Source of the DNA: Siphonodentalium dalli
Lineage: Eukaryota; Mollusca; Scaphopoda; Gadilida; Siphonodentaliidae
Length of the DNA stretch: 64,000 nt
NCBI GenBank assembly: GCA_032622095.1
Contig: CP136064.1
Coordinates: 41,875,912-41,939,911, forward strand
Direction: 5' to 3'
Positions 34,330 to 45,511 of the stretch are shown piece by piece. The translations under genes and the position numbers were made by a program. Within the stretch, counting starts at the first letter, position 1; every line of letters begins with the position of its first letter. The notes beneath the pieces were generated by a model that saw only the letters and a list, made by a program, of their open reading frames with translations, did no database searches and was not told the origin of the DNA.

Positions 34330-36304
34330 TTGTATGGAATACTATTATGGCCACTTCCTAATGGCGCTTTCGGTGCGCGCCGAAAGCGACAAAAAGTGTG
34401 CCATTATAGTAACGCGCCGAAAGCGACAAATGTGCGTCGTTACGGTGCATGGCGGAATCTAGACCGTATACTATATAGATTGAAATTTGAGATATATGAT
34501 GCATGTTTTTGCCGACTGGCCCACAAAATGACTCGTTCCCAATCTACATGTTACCAATGTCAACAGTCATGGCAAATTTCACAATGATCCGACCAAAGTT
34601 ACAACCTGTAGCCTATGCAATTGTCGACGGACGTACTTATGTTCGCAAACCACAGTGATTGGCGATGGGTATACCAAACCATGGCAAATTGGCAATATCT
34701 CAACTTGAATTTTCATATTCAGCAGCTTGAGCTAAAATGCATGCTGAAATAGAGTCTTACATATAAAATTATGCAGCTTCTCATGTCTCAGTCATAAATA
34801 ATGATAATCCTATTTATTCGAACAACGTATTCGGAAACACAAATGAATAGTACAACCACCGGTCCCTGGCACAAAATGGTCATAATACTAAAAGTACATA
34901 TATATCAGACACAGGGGTCCCTGGGGGTCCGGAATTTTTTGTTATTATATTATTTTTAGGGTCACATTCCCCACTTTAAAGAAATAACACCAAGCTTGGT
35001 GAAAATGGCTTCAAAATCACAATTTTTTCAAAATACCAAATGTGTTGACAGGACTGCCCCTTCCTTAAATAGTATAATAGTCTTTAAAACTAACATCCAT
35101 AAAATGGGATAAAGCAAAACAAGTTTTAAAAATCCATTCCCAAATTCCAAAAAATGATCGATTTTTTAATAATCTGCCGATCTGCCCGTCCGTTTGATCG
35201 CCTATATATAGCAACAGTTATAAACATTATCAGCGCCCTTAATCCCCGGGTTGGAATATCATTGGTGTGGAATACTATTAGGAACATTAGGAAACATATA
35301 TCTCAAATTTCAATCTATATATAGTATACGGGCTAGATGCCGCCACCGAAAACGACAAAATGTGCGATATTAACGCATGTTTCGACGCGCAGAAAGCGAC
35401 AAAAAGTGCGCCATTAGTAACGCGCCGAAAGCGACAAAATGTGCGTCGTTACGGCGCACGTTTTGTCGCTTTCGGCGCGCCGAAACATGCGCTAATATCG
35501 CACATTTTGACGCTTTCGGTGCATGGCGGAATCTAGCCCGTATACTATATAGATTGAAATTTGAGATATATGATGCATGTTTTTGCCGACTGGCCCACAA
35601 AATGACTCGTTCCCAATCTATATGTTACCAATTCCAACAGTCTCATAATGATCCGACCAAAGTTACAACCTGTAGCCTATGCCAATGGAAATTGTCGACG
35701 GACGTACTTGTGTTCGGAAACCACTGGCGATGGATACCAACCCATGGAAAATTGGCAATATCTCAACTTGAATTTTCATGTTCAGCAGCTTGAGCTAAAA
35801 TGCATTCTGAAATAGCGTTTTATTTATCAAATTATGCAGCTTCTCATGTCTCAGCCACAAATAATGATAATCCTATTTATTCGAACAACGTATTCGGAAA
35901 CACACATGAATAGTACTACCACTGGCCCCTGGCACAAATTGGTCATAATACTAAAAGTACATATATATAAGACACAGGGGTCCGGGAATTTTTTTTATTA
36001 TATTATTTTTAGGGTCAAATTCCCCATTTTAAAGAAATAACACCAAGCTTGGTGAAAATGGCTTCAAAATCAATTGTTTTTCAAAATACCAAATTTGTTG
36101 ACAGGACTGCCCCTTCCTTAAATATTATAATAGTCTTCAACACTAACATCCATAAAATAGGATGAAGCAAAACAAATTGTAAAAATCTATTCCCAAATTC
36201 AAAAACATTTCGATTTTTTTTTTAATCTGCCGATCTGCCACTCCGTTTGATCGCCTATATATAGCCAAAGTCATAAACATTATTAGCGCCCTTAATCCCC
36301 GGGT
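34330..36304. repeat. Tandem duplication of a ~1-kb unit
   Basis: Unit 1 ends near 35256 (CCCTTAATCCCCGGGTT) and unit 2 near 36304 with the same words. Shared collinear blocks include TGATGCATGTTTTTGCCGAC (34498, 35570), ATTCGAACAACGTATTCGGA and CACCAAGCTTGGTGAAAATG. Unit 2 begins with a GC-rich inverted repeat of CGCGCCGAAAGCGACAAAAT words (35350-35530). Not coding. Confidence 0.85.
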
Positions 36305-36780
36305 TACGTGTATGATATGACCCTATGACCACATTTTCAGAGGGGTTAAGTCGTTTTGTCGCCTTTTTCCGGACAGACACACGAACTCAATTTATTTTTA
36401 TTAGTAAAGGTTAGTGCTAATGTCACTACATGTATATATTTGCACGCGTGACACCCCGTCAACAACCCCGCCATCGCTAATGTACGTCCCTAACCTCGGC
36501 ACAGAAACTGACCAACATCCCGCGTCTGGACGTCGCCTTGATATGAATCTTGAAAGCATAATTTCGAGTTTTACTATACGAGTATAGGCTGCACTTTCAA
36601 GAATGAACAGTCCGTAGCTGCAGGTAAAATAAAGTCCATCCTGATTACGATGCGGCAAACTAACTTCATTTATATTATTCGATTAATACAAGCCATTACT
36701 CTTTTCATCATTACTATCAATAAAACACGAATTATGCATGCACGCAAGAAACAGGTCTGTTGTGACAAACGCATGGCCAA
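36305..36780. other. Intergenic sequence, nothing recognised
   Basis: No exon with splice support. Confidence 0.35.
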
Positions 36781-36786
36781 ATAGCC

Positions 36787-36862
36787 TGTCTCTTTGAAAA
36801 GCCGACGAAATTCCTAACAGATGTACATCGTTTAGGAATTTCGTCTGCTTTCCCAAGAGACA
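36787..36862. ncRNA. Candidate microRNA-like hairpin
   Basis: 76-nt hairpin: about 32 paired positions with three isolated mismatches and a ~12-nt loop (near CAGATGTACATCG). Arms are TGTCTCTTTGAAAAGCCGAC and the mirror ending CTTTCCCAAGAGACA. The length and mismatch pattern suit a pre-miRNA. Flanks are not inverted, and it matches none of the foldback families here. Expression is unknown; a very short foldback transposon is the alternative. Confidence 0.35.
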
Positions 36863-37139
36863 TACGCATCGTACTCCGGTATCAGGCATTAGGAGGCCAT
36901 GCAGTTAGCTCGTACTGCGAGAAGCACACTCGATTAATTATCTTCATCCGGGCACTCTGAACCAACGGGGCCCGCTTCTTGGTTATATCGCAATAATCAA
37001 AGTGCCCCTTTAACAAAGCGATGTAATGTTTCGAATCAATGAATGTTACTGCTATCATAACAACACCCATACATATATATATATATGCAGGAGATACTCG
37101 AGCTAGTATTCCTCTTATACCTGAGTTGAGGAATATTCA

Positions 37140-37700
37140 CCCAAATCCAAGATGGCGGCCAAAATGGCCACCAGAAATAGAAAAATGCCGAAAATCACTG
37201 ATTTTAACATCAGTGAGCATTATTGTCATGACAACTCCACACCTGCTTACTATTATAAGTTGGGAACATTTAGGCGAAGAACTTTCCTTGTACCATATCC
37301 AAATAAAAGTCCCCCAAATTCAAAATGGCGCCCACATTGGCGGGAAGATTTTGAAAAATCACCGAAATTCCCTCATATTCACATTATTGGGCATTATTGT
37401 CGAGACAACTCCACCCATGCTTACAGTTGAATTGGAATACTGAAGTGAAGTAATTACCTTACATCTCAAGCAAGAAATGGTCTTCCAAATCGAAGATGGC
37501 GGCCAAAATGGCGACCGAAATTTGAAAACACGTCTACATTTCTTTACTTTCTTACGATGGGCGTTATTGTTTCGCGATTTCTACCCACCATTACATGTTG
37601 ATATGGAATATTGATATTAAGTATTCATTAGGGTTTGGCAATTGATACTCACAGCCAAGATGGCGGTCAAACTGGTGGCCAGAAATTGAAAAGAAGTCGA
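37140..37700. repeat. ~170-bp tandem repeats with AAGATGGCGGCC motifs
   Basis: Four units (near 37150, 37320, 37490, 37660) share CCAAGATGGCGGCCAAAATG, a GAAAATC-type run, CATTATTG and a TTGGAATA-type block. Confidence 0.7.
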
Positions 37701-38720
37701 TATTATCACATACTAATTTCAACTTTTTGTCATAATATCGTTCTGTATAGACGAAACGGTACATAATATAAGCCATCTATTAGTTCCAATATAAGTCGTA
37801 GCCTTTTGGAAGGATGAAAACCCACAATCGCGATGTGACATTTAAAAATCCATTCTTGAATATAAAGGGCCCATACTGGTCGTAACCGTATATAGGTGCG
37901 CCGAATAGTCAAAATAGTCAGTATTATCTGGACCAGTTTCCGTCTCTTCGTCAGATTAATCTATCTCGCTCACAACAACACCGTTTTCTACACTTCTTTG
38001 TAGAAGGGTCCCACTAATCGGAATGTTTCAAACAATATATATATGCCGGTGTCCAGCTCACGTGTTTGTTTCGAAAGCTTTGAATTCTTATCCTTATTCT
38101 TGGCAAGCTTCATTCCTGGTATAGCTTATGGTATAATTCAGATGCTACATATGGGGTATGGGCGTCATATTGTGCGATAAACTAGACAGGTATTCGGTCG
38201 ATGCGTATACTAGCTTTCAGAAGGATCTATCTGCGTATTTCCAGCTTTGGTGAGCTAATGGGGATAACAACATGTACACCTGGTGATCTTCGCAAACAGC
38301 CACTTCTCAATATATGGTTCATCAATTCACATACTCATCTAATGCACTGACGTACCCGGACAACTTCTGTATATGGCTTCGAGTGTTGAAAGTCTGAGAT
38401 TTGACGGATGCCTTTCTGCTAAGGCACATGAGACCATAATACATAATATGCCCACACTTCTTGAACATGATCATAGGAACAATCTTGTTGGCGTCCAGCA
38501 ATCGTCTCACCAAACAGATCCAAGCAGATGATAACAATACACACGGTGCTAGTTTGCGGGAATGTGTCATGATAGTGGAAATGAAATTGGACCATGACTG
38601 CACCGCCCCTTATTTTGGTATGTTTTAGATTCAGACAGGATCTCGTGTGTGGCTTTGCTTTCCTTGTCTGCTAAGATTGTATTTTCCCATCCGTTTGGAA
38701 GCCGTTCTTAATCAACTGGA
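37480..38720 (-). repeat. Left arm of a 2.8-kb inverted duplication
   Basis: Reverse complement, with substitutions and indels, of 39165-40330. Shared words include TTCATTAGGGTTTGGCAATT, TATCTGGACCAG, AGAAGGGTCCC and CCACACTTCTTGA. The minus-strand frame 38603-38322 corresponds to the plus-strand frame of the right arm but is shifted. Confidence 0.75.
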
Positions 38721-39164
38721 CCAGGCGTGTACCATTGGCTACTACTGTATAAGCCCCACCCAGACTGGGGTGTAGTCTTAAAGGCGATGCCTTTGATAGT
38801 TGGCTGATATGTCATACTCACGCTGGGTGGTGGTCGGTATGTTTCAAGAAAGTAAAAATGCCATCAACACAAGGATTAAATGTTCAACGCGAAGAACATC
38901 CAGAGGAATGTTACGTTGATGAGCTCTGGCATTCAGTTCAACATACGTTGGGCACACCAAGTGATTTCTTAGTAACATCACCATTGCTACCATTGTCCTA
39001 CATGAGACATTAACATTTTCTTGAATAATACAGCCCACATACTGACACTAACCCTGCGAGAACATAACAAAAACGCATACCTTCATGCCATAAAGACATT
39101 ATCCTTTAGTCCATCCGACTGTTTTGGGGGAGGCTAGCAAATAGTATTATCCAGACAAAATTGT
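38721..39164 (-). other. Spacer of the inverted duplication with a receptor-like frame
   Basis: A minus-strand frame (39038-38844) reads AMVMLLRNHLVCPTYVELNA, reminiscent of the first intracellular loop of rhodopsin-like peptide receptors (R-x-x-x-x-P-T-x-x-x-L-x-A). It stops soon after, so it is at best a broken remnant. Low certainty. Confidence 0.25.
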
Positions 39165-40330
39165 TCGTCTGGTCAAGTTGAATCAGAACGGCTTCGAAAC
39201 GGATGTGGAAATACAATCTTACCACACCAAAAAAAGAGGCACGCATTACATTCTATATCTTAACCATGCACCAGGTATAGGGGTGGTGTATACCGTTGCC
39301 CATTTCATTCCCACTATCATGGCGAATGTCCAAACTTGCACCGCGAGTATTGTTCTTGTCTGCTGGGAGACAACTGCTAAACGTCACACAGTTTGCTTCG
39401 GATCATGGTCAAGAAGTGTGGGTAGTCGGTACATTATGGTCTTCTCCTTAGCAGATAGACATCTGTCCAAGGGAATTCGACAGCTAGCAACCTTCGAAAC
39501 ACTGTCAAAGTTGTCCACTGAGTTTGAGTTCGCTGAGTTTGTGAGTTGACGAACCATCAATTGAGAAGTGACTAGCTACCTGGTTCGCCAGTTGTACATG
39601 GCGTTATCCCCATGGGGTATAGGACACATACATAGAGATGACCTTCTGTAAGCTTGTATACTCATCGACCATATACCTTCCTAGTTCAAGATGACGCACA
39701 AATCCCATATTTAGCAAATATTTAAAATCGTAAGCTAGACACCGGAAAATGAGCTGTTTGAAACGTTATGATTAGAGGGACCCTTCTCCCAGGAAGTGGT
39801 GAATACTTTGTCGGTGTGAGCGATCTAGATTTATCAGACAAAGAAATGGAAGCTGGTCCAGATAATTATGGACGTGACGTGGCAAATCAGAATCTGTTAT
39901 CAGGTAATTGTTCTGATATGACTATTCGGCGCACATACGGTTACAGCCATTATCGGCGCTGAGTGGAGAATGGATTTCGAAATGCCACATCGCGATATTA
40001 ATTGTGGGTTTTCATCTTTTCAGAAGGATACGAGCTATGTCATGCGTTTTGATACGTTTAAGTTGAACTAATAGATGGTTTATGTACAGTTTCGTCCATA
40101 CATACCGATATTATGACAAAAAGTTGAAATTAGCATGTGATAATATCGACTTCTTTTCAATTTCTGGCCGCCAGTTTGGCCACCATCTTGACTGTGAGTA
40201 TCAATTGCCAAACCCTAATGAATACTTCATATCAATATTCCACATCAAGATGCAATGGTGGGTAGAAATCGTGAAACAATAATGCCCATCGTAAGAAAGT
40301 AAAGGAATGCAGGCGTAGTTTTCAAATTTC
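39165..40330 (+). pseudogene. Right arm of the inverted duplication; decayed receptor-like frame
   Basis: The frame at 39178-39549 contains HFIPTIMANVQTCTASIVLV followed by R-H-T-V-C. This loosely fits transmembrane segment 3 of sex-peptide-receptor-like GPCRs (P-T-I, TASI-L, R-x-x-x-V-C). The left arm is frameshifted and has stops in the equivalent part. I infer a decayed GPCR gene copy or a repeat carrying one. An unrelated repeat frame remains possible. Confidence 0.25.
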
Positions 40331-40429
40331 GGTACTTCCGGAGATGTTTAAATGAGTCAGTAATTTCATTGAAGAAATATTTCTTGTTAATTTGAATTTT
40401 TTTTAATTAAACATTTTTTGTTGATAAAT

Positions 40430-40965
40430 TGAGCAAGGAGTTGAATCTAAAAATAAATTCAAAAATGAAATTAAAATTTTTTTTTTTTCGAAAAATGGCC
40501 ATAACTCCATTATAAAAAAATCGGATCAAACCCATATTCGAATTCGATCTGTAGTTTGGGCTGAGAGACTCACATACCAGATTTGGTTCCGACCAGATAA
40601 AAAAAAATGCTTGAGTTATCGCAGCATGCGTGAATTCTAAGTCCAAAAAGGCCATTACTCTGTAAAAAAAAAACTATTCGAACTAGATTTGTATTTTGGG
40701 CTGAAAAACTCATATACAAAATTTGGTTTCGATCAGATAAAAAAATGTTTGAGTTATCGCAGCATGCGTGAATTCTAAGTCGAAAAATTGGCATAACTCC
40801 GTAAGAGAATTCGGATCAAACCCGTATTCGAAACCGATTTGTATTTGGGGCTGAGCAACTCATATACACAATTTTATTCCGATCGGATAGAAATTGTTTA
40901 AGTGTATACGGACATACTGACGGCTAGACATACATACAAACGGACGGACGACGAGTGGTCAATCC
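40430..40965. repeat. ~170-bp tandem repeats ending in GGACGGACG
   Basis: Three or four units share GCATGCGTGAATTCTAAGTC, CATAACTCCGTAA and TTCGGATCAAACCC. The end reads AAACGGACGGACGACGAG. A related array lies at 57830-58095. Confidence 0.7.
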
Positions 40966-41120
40966 AGACGTCGACACTATGTGTACCATACTATGGTATG
41001 GGTACACATAAAAAAGCAAACAAATAATCGTCAAACACTCTCGGCTTTTGTTTGACAGAATGATAAAATGTGAATATATGCGTCTTTTCAGCTTTTGAGA
41101 AATCTGTAAACCGTGAAAAA

Positions 41121-41445
41121 TTAAAGGTACTCAATCCGATCAGACGCTCCTAAATTACTATTTCCATGGCTTCGGGGGTAAAACATATTTGATTCGAGTC
41201 GCGGAACCCACCCATCAAAGCTCAGGGTGATTAGATATAGATTATATATATATTTGAAGTTTGCTATTTCTATTGTTTGTGGATCAGAAGCACATAGAAA
41301 CAATAGAAATAGCAAACTTCAAAAATCGATGTCTAAACACCCTGATCTTTGATGGGTGGGTTCCTCGACTCGAATCAAATATTTTTTACCCCGAAGCCAA
41401 AGAAATCGTAATTTAGGAACGTCTGATCGGATTGAGTACCTTTAA
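41121..41445. mobile_element. TTAA element, family C
   Basis: TTAA 41121-41124 and 41442-41445. AGGTACTCAATCCGATCAGA and its mirror form long arms around a GAAATAGCAAACTTC stem. Confidence 0.9.
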
Positions 41446-41568
41446 TGGGACACTGGTTTTTATTATTCAGACCAGACACACCCATTTCACAGTTTATATC
41501 ATTATCGAATAATGAACCTGATTGAACTATCACCTGACGTCATATTGGTCTTAATAATAAGAGCGCCT

Positions 41569-41751
41569 CCAAATGTTCCTTTGTAAATGGAGTAAACAAG
41601 TCGCTTCAAGAGCTTCAGAAGTTTGGTACACGAGAACGCAACATTAAGGATATATTATTACAAGCACTTTAGTGACCCGACCTTAACATGATTTCTATGA
41701 ATAGAGGAGGAAACATTCTCACATTATATTTTTACACTCATACTTTTGGCA
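41569..41751. repeat. Duplicated segment, copy 1
   Basis: Nearly identical to 60576-60790 (AAATGGAGTAAACAAGTCGC onward), except that copy 2 has about 34 extra bases near 60717. Each copy is immediately followed by a foldback element. Confidence 0.85.
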
Positions 41752-42120
41752 TTAACCCTTTCAGTGCCAGGTCCGATTTTTGTATCAACTCATATACCCT
41801 GTGCCAATGCATTCTCTTATATATGCGAGTCGACCATAGGTCGCCTCGCATATCTAAGAGAATGCATTGGCCTAAAAATATTTCATCATTTGTTATTATT
41901 TTTTACAATTTTTTACAATTTTAATAATTTTTTCTTATATTCTTTAACAGACTTATTTTGTAGGTTTAGTGCCAGGGAATCTTACGTTTTTCATGGGCAT
42001 CAAAATTATTACTATGAATACTTGGTGATAGTTTTGAGTTATAACATGCCCCTAAGGTTTTATCCAGTTTGTTTTTAAATTCGCTATAGCATGCTTAAGC
42101 ATACCCACAAAAAATTCAAC
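41752..42120 (+). mobile_element. TTAA foldback element, family B
   Basis: TTAA 41752-41755 then CCCTTTCAGTGCCAGGTCCG. The palindrome is at 41802-41871. The interior matches the element at 1-345 in reverse. The right end is unclear in a poly-A tract. Confidence 0.75.
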
Positions 42121-42205
42121 CCCAAAAAAAAAAACAAAAAAAAAAAAAGCGTTTTTTTTTTAAATTTTTAGGGCCGATTTTACATACCGTAAATTTGGGC
42201 CGATG

Positions 42206-43295
42206 CAGGGATGTGGCTAGAGGGGGGTGTGGGGGTGTCTCACCCCCAGCAGAGAGCTATATTTTCAATAGTTGGAAATTTCATACCTGCCACAACGAAA
42301 TTTCACACCAACAATAGGTTGAAAATGTTCTTGTAGTTTGATTATAAAACAATTTATTGGGGGGAATTTATTGTTTTTCGACCAATATTTGCATATGTTC
42401 CTATTTTTTGTCAAAAATGGACATCAGTTGGAAATTTTCCAACCTTAGGGGGGTGACAGGTTGGAAATTTCCAACACTTGGAAAGCTTGTGTCCTGGTCC
42501 CTCCCCCGTGGCCAGTCAAAAACTTATAGTTAATTTAAGAAAACAATATTGTCATACAATTGGTCAACATTGTCATTGGAATTGTCATCAGTTGGAAATT
42601 TTCCAACCTAAGTGGGGGTGTAGGGTTTGAAATTTCCAACAGTGGGAAGGCTTGAGGCTAGTCTAGATGTTAGGATTTTGCGATTTTCTTGTTCAGATTT
42701 CAAAATTTTCGCACACCGGGCCGAACCATGGTCGGCCCGGTGTGTCATTGCCCCATCCACATGGCCAATACAAAACTGCTAATTAGTTTAGCAAAACAAT
42801 ATTTTACTACATTTGGTCAAACTTGTAGACATAAATGGTCATCAGTTGAAGAATTTTCCAACCTGAGGGGGAGCATGAGGTTCGAAATTTCCAACACTAG
42901 GAAAGCTTCAGTTGAGGCCAGTCTAGATGCTAGGATTTGCGATTTTCTTGTATATAGTTTTCAAAATGTTCTCACACCGGGCCAAACAACCATGGTCGGC
43001 CCGGTGTTTCCTGGTCTGTTGTTGGAGAGCTGTGTGCATTTGTCTGGAATTAGATCACTAGTTGTTTTTTTGGGGGCAATTTTCAGGTTAAAATATTTCA
43101 TACTGGGAAAATAGAAGCATGGCTTATGAATATATAGGAAATTAGGCCTGAGCATGAGGTACAAGGGGTGGGTGCAAATGGAATTATGCAAAAAGTTGTG
43201 TTGGTGCGATTCCGACTCAAGGGGGGGTGGTGCAGTTGGAAATTCCCAAGGTGGACACCCCCCCCCCCCAGCGGAGACACTCTAGCCACATCCCT
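42206..43295. mobile_element. hAT-like non-autonomous element
   Basis: Left end CAGGGATGTGGCTAGAG, right end CTCTAGCCACATCCCT. Interior blocks repeat: TTGGAAATTTCCAAC, and CACACCGGGCCGAAC pairing with GTTCGGCCCGGTGTG-type sequence at 42715 and 42975. I could not verify an 8-bp duplication. Related to 15.7-16.1 kb. Confidence 0.65.
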
Positions 43296-43299
43296 CTAG

Positions 43300-43640
43300 C
43301 CACAGCCAATCGTACATGACATTGTTATGTGTTATGTATATCGTGTGGGAATGGTCGTTCGTGTAATGAAAGAGGGCGCAATTATGGCGCGACGAAGATG
43401 AAACCGAAAAGAGAAAAAATGTCACTCTATGACAAAGAATTTGTTTGTTATGTTTGATGGTTTATCGAACATTCAGTCGTTTACCTTGCTAGTTTTATTG
43501 GTCGAAGAATTAAGGCCGCCCATATATGGTCAGTTCCGCTTGGAAGTCAATCTACATGTCCCCACGAAGTTAGCAACTTGCCAACTTGGGCCAAACACAC
43601 TTTACTCGGGTAGATTTTCGAAACCATCCATAGCCAGCTT
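43300..43640. other. Intergenic sequence, nothing recognised
   Basis: Slightly less AT-rich with a 104-codon frame (43429-43743), but no family motif. The frame runs into the satellite. Confidence 0.3.
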
Positions 43641-44702
43641 CGTTATCGTTATCTTTACGTTACTTTACCTATCAGTTAATGTTACTTCGGGTACTTTATT
43701 TTTATTCTCTTTAGAAATCCCAGGATACAAGGGTACATATTAGAAAACATATTCCCTGAACTAATTTACATCACATGGGTACACATGGTTACTTCTGGTT
43801 ACTTTACATATCAGTTATTGTTACACTGGTTACTTCTATTTTTTGTCTTATATAAATCACAAGAGACAATGGTACATTGGGTACAACCTAGAAAACATAT
43901 ATCCTGAACTAATTTATAGCCCATGGGCACATATGGTTACTTCTGGTTACTTTACCTATCAGTTAATGTTACATTGGTTTTAAATGTTTTCCCCTGGAAA
44001 TCCAAGTGTACCAGTATAAATTGGGTACAACGTAGAAAACTCCCTGAACTAATTTCAACCCATGCATGGGTACATATGGTACACGCGGTTACTTCTGGTT
44101 ACTTTAGCTATTAGTTAATGTAATATTTGTTATTTTTATTTTGTTGTCTTAGAAATCCCAGGATACAAGGGTACATTGCGTACACATTAGAAAACATATT
44201 CCCTGAATTAATTTACAGCCCATGGGTATAGATAGGGTACACGCGGTTACTTCCGGTTACTTTAGCTATTAGTTAATGTAACATTTGTTATTTTTATTTT
44301 GTTGTCTTAGAAATCCCAGGATACAAGGGTACATTGTGTACACATTAGAAAACATATTCCCTGAACTAATTTACAGCCCATGGAGTAGTTACTTATGATT
44401 ACTTTACCTATCAGTGAATGTTAAATAACAATGGTAACTTTTATTTTGTTGTCTCAGAAATCCCAAGATACAAGGGTATACATTTGGTACAAATTAGAAA
44501 ACATACTTCCTGAATTAATTTACATCCCATGTGTGCATAAGGTACAGGTGGTTACTTCTGGTTTATTTCATATATATCAGTTAATGTTATATGTGTTACT
44601 TTTTTTGCGTGGAAATCCCATGGTACATTGGGTACAAATTAGAAAACATATTCCCTGAACTAATTGCAGGCCCATGGTTACGTCTGGTTACTTACCTATC
44701 AG
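43641..44702 (+). repeat. ~150-bp satellite array
   Basis: About seven units with AAATCCCAGGATACAAGGGT, AGAAAACATATTCCCTGAA and TTACTTTACCTATCAGTTAA, spaced 140-157 bp. It is interrupted at a unit's TTAA by the family C element, which in turn was hit by the hAT-type element at 44710. Confidence 0.88.
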
Positions 44703-44829
44703 TTAAAGGCAGGGGCGTAGGAACCGGGGGGGGGGGGGGTAAGGGGGTAAATACCCCCCCCCCCCAAAAATCCAGAAAATGGTCAACACTTAAACTGTAT
44801 TTCTTATTTATTCAACCTAACCAGTCACA

Positions 44830-45511
44830 TTCTCCGCCCACAGCAGGAACAGGATTTGCGTGCCCGCCCGAAGGGCGGCACGAGGACGGTGGTGGGCTCA
44901 TCCGAAGATCGCCCTTACGCCCTGTCTTGAATCTTCTTTGGTATTTTATCTTCGACAGTCAGGCCGCGGATCGGGTGGAGAAGTCTTGGGGTCGGGATCG
45001 GTCAGCGTCGTAGGTGTCTTGAATCTTGTCTTGAATCTTCACTTGGTCTTTGCCTTGTACTTTTGCCTTGATCTATGCCTTGATCTTTGCCTTCGCCTTC
45101 GCCTTTGCCTTGTCTCGGCGTCTTGGAAAATGCGGGACGATCCAGCGATGATGCTGGATTGCGCATTTTCAGTTGGTTGTCCACACCCGGGACCTTCCAA
45201 TGGAGGCATTGGATTGCGGGCTGCTAAGAGAGTACGGGACGGTCCATGCGATTCCACTGGACTGCGTGTTCTCTTCTGTTACCGCCCGGGACGGTCCAAT
45301 ACACCTTATTGGACTGCGGGTCTTTTCTGAAGCGGGATACGGGACGGTCTAGCATATAGCCTGCTTGACTGCGTATCCTAAAACCAGGGACGGTCCAATA
45401 AGCCTATTGAACTGCGGGTCTTTTCAGCCACAGAGAAGCTGTTTGCGTTGTAAACACTCCCTCATGATGTCACTGCCGTCCATTCTCGCCAGTGTACTTT
45501 CTCCGCCCACA
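44830..45511 (+). repeat. GC-rich segment between 13-bp direct repeats
   Basis: TTCTCCGCCCACA occurs at 44830-44842 and 45499-45511. The segment between is far GC-richer than its surroundings. It contains a hairpin (GTGCCCGCCCGAAGGGCGGC, 44858-44880), a CCTTGATCT/CCTTCG-type tract (45005-45115) and the six-hairpin array. The repeats could be the duplication of a separate insertion. No poly-A tail. Confidence 0.6.
45126..45425 (+). ncRNA. Array of six hairpins with conserved internal loop
   Basis: Units at about 45126-45170, 45185-45221, 45226-45275, 45284-45321, 45334-45379 and 45381-45421. Outer stems differ yet pair: GAAAATGCG/CGCATTTTC, CCCG/CGGG, AAGAGAGTACG/CGTGTTCTCTT, GCCCG/CGGGT, GGGATACG/CGTATCCT. 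Inner stems also vary but pair: ATCCAGC/GCTGGAT, TCCAATG/CATTGGA, GTCCAATA/TATTGGAC, and GTCTAGCA with TGCTTGAC. Between them, five of six units have exactly GGAC on one side and G on the other, then a G-U pair. Unit 2 deviates. The G-U pairs work only for plus-strand RNA. I recognise no known RNA family. Confidence 0.55.

Noticed and set aside
44591-45330. Overlapping 140-156-codon frames over the GC-rich cargo
   Set aside because: The unit-to-unit pattern conserves base pairing, not the reading frame: the frame shifts between hairpin units and premature stops occur in alternatives.
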